From the NCBI GenBank assembly GCA_030278955.1, contig JAOANR010000015.1:18323073-18387072 (forward strand): DNA of 64,000 nt. Reading direction: 5' to 3'. The notes under the pieces are model-generated. The model saw only the letters and a program-made list of their open reading frames with translations, did no database searches and was not told the origin of the DNA. Positions 23,237-32,663 of this stretch are shown piece after piece. Numbering within the stretch: position 1 is the stretch's first letter; every line of letters begins with the position of its first letter. Both the position numbers and the translations under genes were made by a program. This stretch comes from Hygrophila difformis (lineage: Eukaryota; Streptophyta; Magnoliopsida; Lamiales; Acanthaceae).

Positions 23237-23665
23237 CCATCCCATTATTTTTGTTCTAAAACTTTTGAAAATGTGGCCAAATGAATTTAGTAGAAGTATG
23301 CAAAAGTGAAAATTTTTAAAATTATATAAATATATAGTATTACGTGTAAACCATGTGAATAGAATAAATGAAGTATAATTCTTTGAATAGAAGAAATTAA
23401 AATTGTGAACAATCTGCAGCTCTTCAAGCGATATTATTCTATGATGCTGTGACGAGGTGGTGAAGGCAACAACACTGCAACATGGAACTCTCATACTCCA
23501 TTGGGGAAAAAATCACTTGTGCTTGAATTACGAAAGAAGCTAGTATGAATAACGAAAGAAGCTACTTTTTTTGGAATTCGAAAGCAACGACAGAAGCTAC
23601 TTGAAGTTGACTTGGGATTCCATTGGGAAAAAAAATGACTTGTGCTTGAACAATTTGTGGTGAGT
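23237..23665. other. intergenic, no gene recognised
   Basis: AT-rich with a small direct repeat of GGAAAAAA(A)TCACTTGTGCTTGAA-like sequence near 23503 and 23627. A 93-codon minus-strand frame overlaps the neighbouring MITE and has no recognisable product. The last three bases (AGT) are the CACTA target duplication. Confidence 0.45.
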
Positions 23666-24395
23666 CACTACAAGAAAAAGTCAATTTAGCGACCGAAATT
23701 AGCGACGGAGAGAAAATCAGTCACTATTAGCGACCGATTTCGCGACCGAAAAACTTCGGTCGCTAGTTTTTTCTCCCCTAGTAAATTTTTTTAAATAAAA
23801 AATACTCTAACAACCGAATTAACGACCAAAAATTTCAGTAGCTAACTTTAGCTACCGCATTAGCGACCGAAATTGTCGGTCGTTAATGTTTATCCATTTT
23901 TTTATTCTTTATTTTTTTTATTTTTTAATTAATATTATTATTCTTAATATTAATTAATTTAATATAATTTATTTTATCATATTATTTTGTAATTTAACTT
24001 AATTAAACATCATTTTATTTTATTTATTTTTATCTAATTATTGAATTTACTTATTTAATTAATTTTAATTTTATTTTTTAATTTTACTAAATTTTATATA
24101 GTTTATTTTTTAAATAACATTAATTAAAATATATGACTAAATAATTAAATAATATTAATTAAATATATAATTAAATAATTAAACTTGATAAATAATAATA
24201 ATAATTAAAAATTAAAATTAAATAAAAAAGAAAAAAATATTAATTTCATTATATAATAAAATAAATAATTATATATTTAAAATATTTAGATAAATAATAA
24301 ATTCATATTTAAATTTAAAAATAAAATATAAATTAATTAAAATAATTATTTTAAAGGCAAAACTAACAGATTATTAAATGAAATATCTTAAAATG

Positions 24396-25406
24396 TGACA
24401 GGCCCAATCTAATATATAAAACCCTGCAAGGGTTGTTTCAGCGATGTCTCAACAACCTGCAAACCACAACCAAAGGCAAACACAGAAACAGAGTGCGGAA
24501 AACATAAACAAGAACACAAGAGTTTGATCACCCAGTTCGATCCACCGATCTACATCTGGGGGCTCCAAGCCAGGATTCACTAAATCTCCACCAAACTGAT
24601 AGGGTTGTTTCAGCGATGTCTCAACAACCTGCAAACCACAACCAAAGGCAAACACAGAAACAGAGTGCGGAAAACATAAACAAGAACACAAGAGTTTGAT
24701 CACCCAGTTCGATCCACCGATCTACATCTGGGGGCTCCAAGCCAGGATTCACTAAATCTCCACCAAACTGATCGAACAAGAGTCAACCACACCTTACATA
24801 CCCTTACATTCCAATGAACTCTTCTATCTACCCAAATAGACTAGAAAAACACAAGGGAGCATCAACTATCTACCCAAATGCACACAATTCACCAGCAGGT
24901 ATTAAGGTGGTGTTTGTGGAATCTAGCTAATCAACAAATTAAGCTCAATGGTGCTAAAAACACCTACAGTACACCTAAATTGTGTTTACAAACAATAAAC
25001 CCAGAAATGCATAAACACAATCCCAATTACCCCATGAATAATGGAAGACACAGCAACTAAATATATACCAGTAGCAGAACAGTTGTTGGTGCCTTCTGCA
25101 AACAACGAAGACCAGAGGTTTCTTCTTCAGCTCTCAATCCGCCATAATCACAGCTTAGGAATCTGTTAATGCTCTGTAAAATGAGCTGTGATTGCGGCTA
25201 GACTCTCTCACAATCCCTCAAGGACGAAGGTAGGTATTTATATGGGTTTTAAGGCCCATCTAAACCCTTCTAAGGCCTGCTAGGGGATATGCCACGTCAC
25301 TGTACTATTCTGTGCTTTTTCTAGTGAAGAGAATAAAGCGTTGTTGGCAAGATGTTGCAACAACGGTAAATATCACGAACATCTTCACAATAAAATATCC
25401 CTAACA
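24396..25406 (-). repeat. 3' LTR of the Sirevirus (with internal duplication)
   Basis: 1011 bp from TGACAGG to CTAACA, against 839 bp for the 5' LTR. The difference is a tandem copy of 172 bp. Elsewhere the two LTRs are almost identical. Confidence 0.95.
24429..24772. repeat. 172-bp tandem duplication in the 3' LTR
   Basis: The segment starting AGGGTTGTTTCAGCGATG and ending CCACCAAACTGAT occurs twice head to tail, apparently without differences. It is present once in the 5' LTR, so it arose during or after the last reverse transcription. Confidence 0.95.
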
Positions 25407-25419
25407 ATCTCCCCCTTTG
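25407..25419 (-). other. polypurine tract of the Sirevirus
   Basis: CAAAGGGGGAGAT on the minus strand lies directly against the 3' LTR and would prime second-strand synthesis. Similar AGGGGGAGA tracts lie at about 25751-25758, 25793-25801 and 27588-27595, a repeated arrangement typical of Sireviruses. Confidence 0.85.
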
Positions 25420-25859
25420 TGGAGATGATCGGGCCAAGTAGTCAAAACAGTGGAGGAAGCACAGAAGGACAATATCATAACAGAGAGCATCAAAAACTCA
25501 ACATACATACATGCCAATAAGTATAGAAGCAGATGTAGAGTAGGCATAATCAAAAGCATCCATCCATAAGAGATAATCTCACAATCAATATCCAGAGAAT
25601 ATCATCCATCAATAGCCAGAAATCAATTACAGACCAGAAAACCAGAATATCCATCACCAAAAGTCAGAAAACCAGATTGTTGTTCCAACATCAACTGAAT
25701 TACAGAATAACCAAAAATAATCAGCACCCTTGCAATCCTTTCCACTGTATCTCCCCCTTACTTGGCAGATCAGGGAGTATCCTCAGAGTCATTCTCCCCC
25801 TCAGCTGGAGCATCAAAAGAGTGTGGAAGTAGGGCCACCAGCTTTCGAACTTTCCTCTT

Positions 25860-27662
25860 CTATCCCATCTGCTTATCATTCAGAACGCCTAACTCCTTCT
25901 CCACTTGTTGCAGCTCACTCCTGATATGATCAACGAGAGCAGAGCCAAGCTTTTGGGGTCCAAGTTTGAAGTCATTATGGAACCCTTTAAGCTTATCAGA
26001 AGGAAGGTGTTTCTTGACCTTAATGAAGGTTTCATTAGGGGCAAGGAGATGGCAAGACTGAGCAAACAAAGTGATGAGAGCAGGGTAGGGCAGTTGGGTA
26101 TTCTTTTCAATAGTGACATGAGAGAATTTCAACATATGCTTAATGATCAGGTAACCATAGTTGAGAATCTCAGGACATTCATCAATGGAATACAGAAATT
26201 TACCCATGTGAGAGCTAAGCTGGCTAGCATTAGAAGTGGGCAAGAAATTCGAAGCACCAATTCTAAAAAGGCAATTAAACTTCATAGAAAGATCTGATGG
26301 ACTCATAGCCTTTCTACCAAAAGCAAATTTCTTAGAAGCAGAAATAGTAGAAGCAATGGTAGCTAGCTCAGCATTAAGCAGATCAAAGGGATTGTTCATG
26401 TCAGTGTTGGAGGGAAGTTCCAACAACTCATTCAAAATAGAGGGGGTAAAATCAAGCAGTTCTCCACGAAGATAAATTTTGCAGTACCAAGGGGACACAG
26501 GATCAAGGATATCAGGGTGCAAATTCGCATAAAACTCTCGAACAACAGTAGGGGAATAGCGTTTAAGAGTAGTAGCCCAAACAGACAAATGCTTCTTCTC
26601 TAAATACTCAGAAAAACCAATCTGATCATAGTATGGATGCACATAACACTCTTCAGAAATGAAACCTCTAGAGTGAAGGGTTTCCAAGGCATACCTTTCT
26701 CCAGCAGCAGAGAAATACAGAGGAGAATGGGCATCCGATTCCTTAAGAACAGGGATAGACTTCTTCTTAGGAGTAGCCTTCCGAGATTTCTTCTTCGAAG
26801 GTTGTTTGGGCGGTGTTGGAACAGCCTTGCGCTTTCCTTTCTCACGGACTTGCCTCCTGATCTCATCCAGAGGGGTGTCATCAGGATCAACCTGGGATGG
26901 TTGTCCTTCAGTAGTCGGAACATCCTCAGACGGAGACCCTCCAAAAGGAACTTGTTGAGCAGTCCCAGAATGGGGTGGAGCATTCGACTCAGGATCAAGC
27001 ATAAGTAAACCATCTCCAGAAGCAATAGCCGATGGCGATAGAGGAGAACTAGAACCAGGAGGGACAGGAGCGGACGGAGCCACATCGGGGGCAGGGACCG
27101 AAGGGGATGTCGGACTTGCAGCACCCGCGCTAGGGTTTGCTGGTGTCGGAACATCCGCTTTTAGATCTGCACCAACCGAAGGTGTCTCAACATTGTCCGA
27201 AGCAGGTGGAGGGACAGAGCCCTTCTCAAGAGTAGGATCGACCTCCATATTGGCGTCAGATGGCTCAGCAACGAAGTAGTTATCGATAACATCGTCGACA
27301 TCTTCTTGCGCATCCTCAAAATGCTCATCGGCAGGAGATTGTTCGGCGGCAAGACGAGCGCGATAGAGAGAATCATCGACCGCAAGTGGCTGAGCATCCA
27401 CAACTTCATCAGGATTGACATTGGAGCTTGAAGGAGACGCCATGGCAAGAGAGATTTTCAAATTTCGGAGAAGAGACGAAAAACTGGGAAAGCTGGAGAA
27501 GAACTGCAGAGTCTCACTGGGGAGAGAGAGAATGAAGACGTGCGTGAGGTGGGAAAACCGGCAACCGTCGCAAGCGGTTAAGAGCATCTCCCCCTGGGCT
27601 TGGGCTTGGGCCAAAGAATATTTATCCAAGAAAGACAAGGGCCCACCCGAGACATAGCCCAT
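25860..27662 (-). CDS. third ORF of the Sirevirus (env-like position; plant transposon protein)
   Basis: 600 codons. The first ATG overlaps the pol stop as TAATG, but the likely start is Met74 (27443, MASPSSSNVNPDEVV), giving 527 residues. The region before Met74 looks like leader and contains a strong 3' splice site (ATTCTCTCTCTCCCCAG, exon from 27516), so a spliced RNA may express it. Residues 75-330 are acidic, Pro/Ser/Ala-rich with a basic KKKSRKATPKKK patch. About 330-560 is a folded domain with VREFYANLHPD and LRGELLDFTP, resembling the putative plant transposon protein domain. The end (QQVEKELGVLND) could be coiled coil. I see no transmembrane helix in the mature part, so an envelope role is unproven. 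The TAG at 25860 is followed by 29 in-frame codons to a TGA at 25770, so it may be a recent nonsense change. Confidence 0.8.
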   Translation of the reverse strand: MGYVSGGPLSFLDKYSLAQAQAQGEMLLTACDGCRFSHLTHVFILSLPSETLQFFSSFPSFSSLLRNLKISLAMASPSSSNVNPDEVVDAQPLAVDDSLYRARLAAEQSPADEHFEDAQEDVDDVIDNYFVAEPSDANMEVDPTLEKGSVPPPASDNVETPSVGADLKADVPTPANPSAGAASPTSPSVPAPDVAPSAPVPPGSSSPLSPSAIASGDGLLMLDPESNAPPHSGTAQQVPFGGSPSEDVPTTEGQPSQVDPDDTPLDEIRRQVREKGKRKAVPTPPKQPSKKKSRKATPKKKSIPVLKESDAHSPLYFSAAGERYALETLHSRGFISEECYVHPYYDQIGFSEYLEKKHLSVWATTLKRYSPTVVREFYANLHPDILDPVSPWYCKIYLRGELLDFTPSILNELLELPSNTDMNNPFDLLNAELATIASTISASKKFAFGRKAMSPSDLSMKFNCLFRIGASNFLPTSNASQLSSHMGKFLYSIDECPEILNYGYLIIKHMLKFSHVTIEKNTQLPYPALITLFAQSCHLLAPNETFIKVKKHLPSDKLKGFHNDFKLGPQKLGSALVDHIRSELQQVEKELGVLNDKQMG

Positions 27663-30600
27663 TAGTGAGAAAAACAGAGGCCCAAGCTGCGCCTCAAAGA
27701 TTCAAACCGAGAAGTCTCCAAGTTCTTCGTAAGGATGTCTGCGAGTTGTTCCAACGACGAGATATGCTGAATCTTGCATAAACCATCTTCCACCAAATTT
27801 CGAATAAAATGAAATCGAATGTCAATGTGTTTACTCCGATTGTGTTGTACAAGATTCCTGGAGATGTTAATGGCACTGGTGTTATCGCAGTGTATAAGGA
27901 AATCATCCAAGGAAATTCCATAGTCCAAAAGCATTTGACGCATCCAAATCAATTGGGTACAACAATGAGCAGCAGCAATATATTCAGCCTCCGTAGTAGA
28001 TAAAGCAACAACATTTTGCTTTCGAGAATACCAGCTGACTAAATTGTGGCCAAGATAAAAACAGCCGCCAGTGGTTGATTTGCGGTCGTCGGAACAACCA
28101 GCCCAGTCAGAGTCTGTATAGCCAATAAGCTCAAGAGAAGAGCGTTTAGAATACCAGAGACCAAGGCCAGGAGTACCTTTAAGATATCGAAGAATCCTTT
28201 TCACATCACGAAGATGAGATTCTTTGGGATCTGACTGATATCGAGCGCAAACACCAACGCTGAAAGAGATATCCGGACGACTAGCAGTGAGATATAAGAG
28301 ACTACCAATAATACTTCGATACATCTTCTGATTAACCGAAATCCCAGAGTCATCTTTGGTAATCTTGTCATGCTGACCAAGAGGGGATCTAGCAGTCTTG
28401 CAATCCTCCATTTTGAATTTCTGAAGCATGGTGCCAACATACTTCTCTTGATTAAGGAAAATCCCATCGGAGGTTTGCTTGATCTGCAGCCCTAAGAAAA
28501 AGGTGAGTTCACCCATCATGCTCATCTCGAATTCAGTCTGCATAGAGTGTACAAATGCATCGCGAAGAGCATCTGAGGTTGAGCCAAAAACAATGTCGTC
28601 CACATAAATCTGTGCTACCAAAAGATGGTTGTTTGTACGTTGTACGAACAACGTCTTATCAACATTACCACGCACATAGCCTTTATCCAAGAGATAAGTA
28701 GACAAGCGTTCATACCAGGCACGAGGAGCCTGTTTCAGACCATAAAGTGCACGCTTGACCTTATAAACATAATCAGGATGATCAGGACACTCAAAACCGA
28801 TAGGTTGAGATACATAAATATCTTCCTTGATATAGCCATTCAAGAACGCAGTTTTTATGTCCATTTGATAAAGTTTGAAACCAAGAGAGCAAGAGATAGC
28901 AAGTAATAACCTGACAGCTTCAATGCGAGCAACAGGGGCGAAGGTCTCATCATAATCCAAACCTTCGATCTGAGTAAAGCCTTGTGCGACCAAGCGAGCC
29001 TTATTTCGAATGATCTTCCCATGCTCATCAGTTTTGTTCCGAAAAACCCATTTAGTGCCAATGACATTTACTCCAGTTGGTTGTTCCATCAACTCCCAAA
29101 CATCATTGCGCTTGAATTGTAGCAGCTCATCCTGCATTGTAGCTATCCAGAACTCATCTTGTAAAGCTTCATGAGCATTCTTAGGTTCAATAGATGAAAC
29201 AAAGCAATTCATAACATGAAAGCACATATTAGCTAATTCAGAGATGTTGAGTTGATGACCTCGAGTTTGTCTAGGACCAGAGGGATCACCAATAATATCA
29301 TCCTTAGAGTGATACTTAGGTGCTCGTGGACCGCGTTTTGGACCTCTCCTTTTGGGAGAATCTGGAGCTGATGGTTGTTCACCAGTTGTATCAACAACCG
29401 GATCAACTTCTTCAGTATCAGAAACTTCAATAGGAGTTGAGGTAGGAAAAGCTTCAGGAAATGTGCTAGAGGAAACATGAGGAATAATCCTAATAGGATC
29501 ATCATCTTCATCACGAGAAGAGACAGAACCTGCAGAGAGATTAGCATCATCAAAGACAACATTAACAGTCTCAATAACCTTGGAAGTCCTCTTCAAGTAA
29601 ACACGATACGCCCTTGAATCCACTGAATATCCCAAGAAAATAGCTTCATCGGATTTGGAATCAAATTTTCTAACTGTAGTACGATCCTTTAAAGCATAGC
29701 ACACGCTTCCAAAGACATGAAGGTGAGAAATATTTGGAGTCTTTCCTCTCCAAATTTCATACGGAGTAGTGGTTTTCTGAGGTCGCATGTACACACGGTT
29801 AATAATATAGCATGAGATATTCACAGCTTCAGCCCAAAAACGTTTCCCAAGTTTACTGGCATGAAGAAGAGAACGAGCCATCTCCTGAAGAGTACGATTC
29901 TTCCTCTCTACCACACCATTCTGTTGTGGAGTATGTGGGGCTGAATATTCGTGAGCAATACCAAGGTTGTTGCAGAGTTGTGCGAACAACTGATTCTCAA
30001 ACTCTTTTCCATGATCAGATCGGATACGCCCTATTTTGAGATCCTTTTCAGCCATGATCCTTAAAGATAGCTTAGAAAACACTGAGATAGCCTCATCTTT
30101 GGATTTTAAGAAATCAACCCAAGTGTAACGAGAAAAATCATCAACGCATACAAAGATGTACCTCTTACCACCAAGGCTAGGAACTTCAGTGGGTCCCATC
30201 AAGTCCATGTGCAATAACTCAAGACACCTTGAAGTCTGAATGGTATCCACAACCTTGTGAGAGGAGTGAACTTGTTTACCCTTAGCACAAGCACCACAAA
30301 CTGTCTTATCTTTGCTCCGTAGTTTGGGCAACCCTCGAACAACGCCAGACTTGCTAAGTTGAATAAGCGATTTGTAGTTCATGTGACCACATCTTTGATG
30401 CCACAACTTTGCAGTTTCAACCTGAGACAGAAAAGCTGTTTCCATGGCAGGCTTCAAGACATAGCAATTGTTAGAAGATCGGACCCCTTTAATAACACAA
30501 TTATAGGCAGGATCAATGACCATACAATCTTCATCAGTGAAACCAACAAAGAATTTCTCATCACAAAGTTGACTTATGGAAATAAGGTTAGTAGACAGAT

Positions 30601-30865
30601 CAGCAACATAGTAGACAGTAGTTAAGAAACCCATGTTTGCACCTTTAGCTTTTCCATAACCACAAATCTTACTACGAGCTCCATTTCCATAAAGTACTTC
30701 TCCACAATCAGATTCCACATAATCAATGAGAAAATCTTTCTTACCAGTCATGTGACGAGAGCAACCACTGTCGAAATACCACCTACCATCATTGGGACCT
30801 TTCTGAGCAGAAAGAACCACTAGGCACATCTTGGGAATAATCTTGGACTTGGGCATCCACATCAT
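27662..30865 (-). CDS. Ty1/copia pol: protease, integrase, reverse transcriptase, RNase H
   Basis: 1067 residues with no stop. Aspartic protease with DSGCSRHMTG (32-41). Integrase with an HHCC zinc region (HQRCGHMN to CGACAKGK), catalytic core with D in HMDLMGP, DHGKEFEN and a final E in NGVVERKN. Reverse transcriptase with KARLVAQGF, YQMDIKTAFLNG and YVDDIVFGS (about 753). RNase H with DSDWAGC and STTEAEYIA (about 960). The order PR-INT-RT-RH is that of Ty1/copia. The ATG overlaps the gag stop codon (ATGA at 30865-30862). Comparison with the relic at 48.7 kb shows gag and pol were one frame, separated here by a one-base deletion near 30888. All catalytic residues that I can identify are present. 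Confidence 0.93.
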   Translation of the reverse strand: MMWMPKSKIIPKMCLVVLSAQKGPNDGRWYFDSGCSRHMTGKKDFLIDYVESDCGEVLYGNGARSKICGYGKAKGANMGFLTTVYYVADLSTNLISISQLCDEKFFVGFTDEDCMVIDPAYNCVIKGVRSSNNCYVLKPAMETAFLSQVETAKLWHQRCGHMNYKSLIQLSKSGVVRGLPKLRSKDKTVCGACAKGKQVHSSHKVVDTIQTSRCLELLHMDLMGPTEVPSLGGKRYIFVCVDDFSRYTWVDFLKSKDEAISVFSKLSLRIMAEKDLKIGRIRSDHGKEFENQLFAQLCNNLGIAHEYSAPHTPQQNGVVERKNRTLQEMARSLLHASKLGKRFWAEAVNISCYIINRVYMRPQKTTTPYEIWRGKTPNISHLHVFGSVCYALKDRTTVRKFDSKSDEAIFLGYSVDSRAYRVYLKRTSKVIETVNVVFDDANLSAGSVSSRDEDDDPIRIIPHVSSSTFPEAFPTSTPIEVSDTEEVDPVVDTTGEQPSAPDSPKRRGPKRGPRAPKYHSKDDIIGDPSGPRQTRGHQLNISELANMCFHVMNCFVSSIEPKNAHEALQDEFWIATMQDELLQFKRNDVWELMEQPTGVNVIGTKWVFRNKTDEHGKIIRNKARLVAQGFTQIEGLDYDETFAPVARIEAVRLLLAISCSLGFKLYQMDIKTAFLNGYIKEDIYVSQPIGFECPDHPDYVYKVKRALYGLKQAPRAWYERLSTYLLDKGYVRGNVDKTLFVQRTNNHLLVAQIYVDDIVFGSTSDALRDAFVHSMQTEFEMSMMGELTFFLGLQIKQTSDGIFLNQEKYVGTMLQKFKMEDCKTARSPLGQHDKITKDDSGISVNQKMYRSIIGSLLYLTASRPDISFSVGVCARYQSDPKESHLRDVKRILRYLKGTPGLGLWYSKRSSLELIGYTDSDWAGCSDDRKSTTGGCFYLGHNLVSWYSRKQNVVALSTTEAEYIAAAHCCTQLIWMRQMLLDYGISLDDFLIHCDNTSAINISRNLVQHNRSKHIDIRFHFIRNLVEDGLCKIQHISSLEQLADILTKNLETSRFESLRRSLGLCFSH

Positions 30866-32616
30866 GGTAAGTTTGACCTTTTTCTGTATTCTTGGGATGG
30901 CCAGACAACCGGTCGACCACCAAGAAGATCTTGGGTAAGTCTTTGACAGAGGTGAATAGGGTGACCTTGGAATTTACAGTAAGGGCAATCTTTGTTCCTC
31001 TTGGGGGACTCTGGATTATCAGATATCACAGGGGCTTTGGATGCACTGGTTTCAGTGGTACCTGCACGCACAAAAGTAGGTGCAGATTTCTTATTAGGCT
31101 TAGAATTATGCTTGTAACCAATACCTTCTCTATTAGATGGTGATTTCCCTTGACTGATAATCTCATCCAGCTTGTTTTTCCCTTTAACCATGTTGTCTAT
31201 CTTTTGGGTCTTGGCAAGCAAGGCAACATTTTCCTCCAACAGAGTATCCCTCTCAGTAGACACAGTAGCCAAAGATTGTTTGAGACTAGTAATTTCAGTA
31301 TCCTTCTCATCAATAAGCACCAATAGATCTCCCTTCTGATCGAGCAACTTCTTATTCTCAGCAACATCAACTGCATGATCCTCTTTCACCAATTCATATC
31401 CTGCAAGAAGTTCATCATAATCATACCGACTAGCTTCACTATCAGATTCATGAGACTCTGTATCAGACAGATGTTTGGACAGAGTATCATCGGTTGTTAG
31501 AACAACGTCCTTCACAGTGAAAGCTATCATCTCTCCATCTTCACTGTCATCTTCCTCCTCATTGGAAGTAGTGCTGGCCTCATCATCACTCAAGGTAGCT
31601 TGAAGAGCTTTTCCAACCCTTCTCTTAGCAGTAGGACATTCAGAAGCTTTATGACCAACGCCTTCACAATCATAGCACTTCAAATTCTTAAAGGTATCAG
31701 GTAACTCCATCTTCTTGTAACCTTTCCTCTTGTCATAGGATTTGTCTGACTTGTGCTTGGAAGGTTGTTCACGGGATGATGAAACACCTCGCTGATAACG
31801 TCCTTTATCATCTTTCTTGTAATTCAGCTTATTGGCTCTCTTGTCCTGTAGAATCCTAGCCAATTTTTTGGTTAGATAAGCTTTCTCTTCTTGGTCAACA
31901 CACTGAATTTCATCCTCAACTTTGAAGGCCAGATTACGAGTGGGCTCTTCCTCCAAGTAGTTCATCTCAAAAGTCTGTAGCGAGCCAACCAAGGCTTCAA
32001 GAGTGAAGGTCTTGGTCTTCTCAAGTTCTTCAAGAGTAGATACTTTTGGTTGATATCTACGAGTGACTGTCCTCAGCATCTTTTGAACCAACTTTGCATT
32101 ATCATACTTCAAGCCAAAGGATTGAGCCTCATTGACTAACTTCTTAAACCGAGCATGATAAGCAGCAATATTCTCATCCTCATGCATCCAAATACTATCA
32201 AAGGCAGACTCAATTCTCTGAAGCTTCAAGGCTTGAACATCAGAAGATCCTTCATAGGCTGCTTCCAAAGCAGTCCAGGCTTCATGAGCTGTCTCACAAT
32301 TTGAGATAATGTGATATTGTGACTCCTCAACAGCATTAAACAAGCAATTCAAAGCAGTATTATTCCCTTGTTCCTTGTTCTTCTGAGCAGCTGACATTTC
32401 TTCTTGAGTAGCAGGAACAAAAGTAGTAATGGCAGCAGACGTTTCAGTAGCAGGCGTGCGGACCTCTTTCATAGGTTGTTCCCAGGGTGTTAGAACAGCG
32501 TTCCAGACATCTACACCAGAGTGCTTGAGAAAAATCCTCATTCGATTCTTCCAGAATGGATAATTCGAACCATCAAACAGGGGAGGTCTTGAAACAGAAC
32601 CACCTTCTCTATTCAT
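30862..32616 (-). CDS. Sirevirus gag (nucleocapsid/capsid precursor)
   Basis: 584 residues starting MNREGGSVSRPPLFDGSNYPF. The N-terminal two fifths match the copia Gag fold (FWKNRMRIFL, AWTALEAAYEGSSDV, RYQPKVSTLEELEKTKTF). A CX2CX4HX4C zinc knuckle, CYDCEGVGHKASEC, lies at about 312-325. An acidic region follows, then a probable coiled coil (about 395-490) and a second zinc-knuckle-like CPYCKFQGHPIHLC near 541. The product would assemble particles and package element RNA. In a related copy this frame continues directly into pol. Here it ends at a TGA overlapping the pol ATG because of a one-base deletion shortly before. Confidence 0.92.
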   Translation of the reverse strand: MNREGGSVSRPPLFDGSNYPFWKNRMRIFLKHSGVDVWNAVLTPWEQPMKEVRTPATETSAAITTFVPATQEEMSAAQKNKEQGNNTALNCLFNAVEESQYHIISNCETAHEAWTALEAAYEGSSDVQALKLQRIESAFDSIWMHEDENIAAYHARFKKLVNEAQSFGLKYDNAKLVQKMLRTVTRRYQPKVSTLEELEKTKTFTLEALVGSLQTFEMNYLEEEPTRNLAFKVEDEIQCVDQEEKAYLTKKLARILQDKRANKLNYKKDDKGRYQRGVSSSREQPSKHKSDKSYDKRKGYKKMELPDTFKNLKCYDCEGVGHKASECPTAKRRVGKALQATLSDDEASTTSNEEEDDSEDGEMIAFTVKDVVLTTDDTLSKHLSDTESHESDSEASRYDYDELLAGYELVKEDHAVDVAENKKLLDQKGDLLVLIDEKDTEITSLKQSLATVSTERDTLLEENVALLAKTQKIDNMVKGKNKLDEIISQGKSPSNREGIGYKHNSKPNKKSAPTFVRAGTTETSASKAPVISDNPESPKRNKDCPYCKFQGHPIHLCQRLTQDLLGGRPVVWPSQEYRKRSNLP

Positions 32617-32649
32617 CTTGGACCGGACTCAGCTACACGTTAGAGCCCC

Positions 32650-32661
32650 GCTCTGATACCA
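32650..32661 (-). other. primer binding site, initiator-Met tRNA
   Basis: TGGTATCAGAGC on the minus strand, two bases inside the 5' LTR, complementary to the 3' end of initiator methionine tRNA, as in most plant copia elements. Confidence 0.93.
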
Positions 32662-32663
32662 AT

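Noticed and set aside
25860..27662. Calling the Sirevirus third ORF a true envelope protein
   Set aside because: No signal peptide or transmembrane helix is visible after Met74; only its position and general type support env-like.
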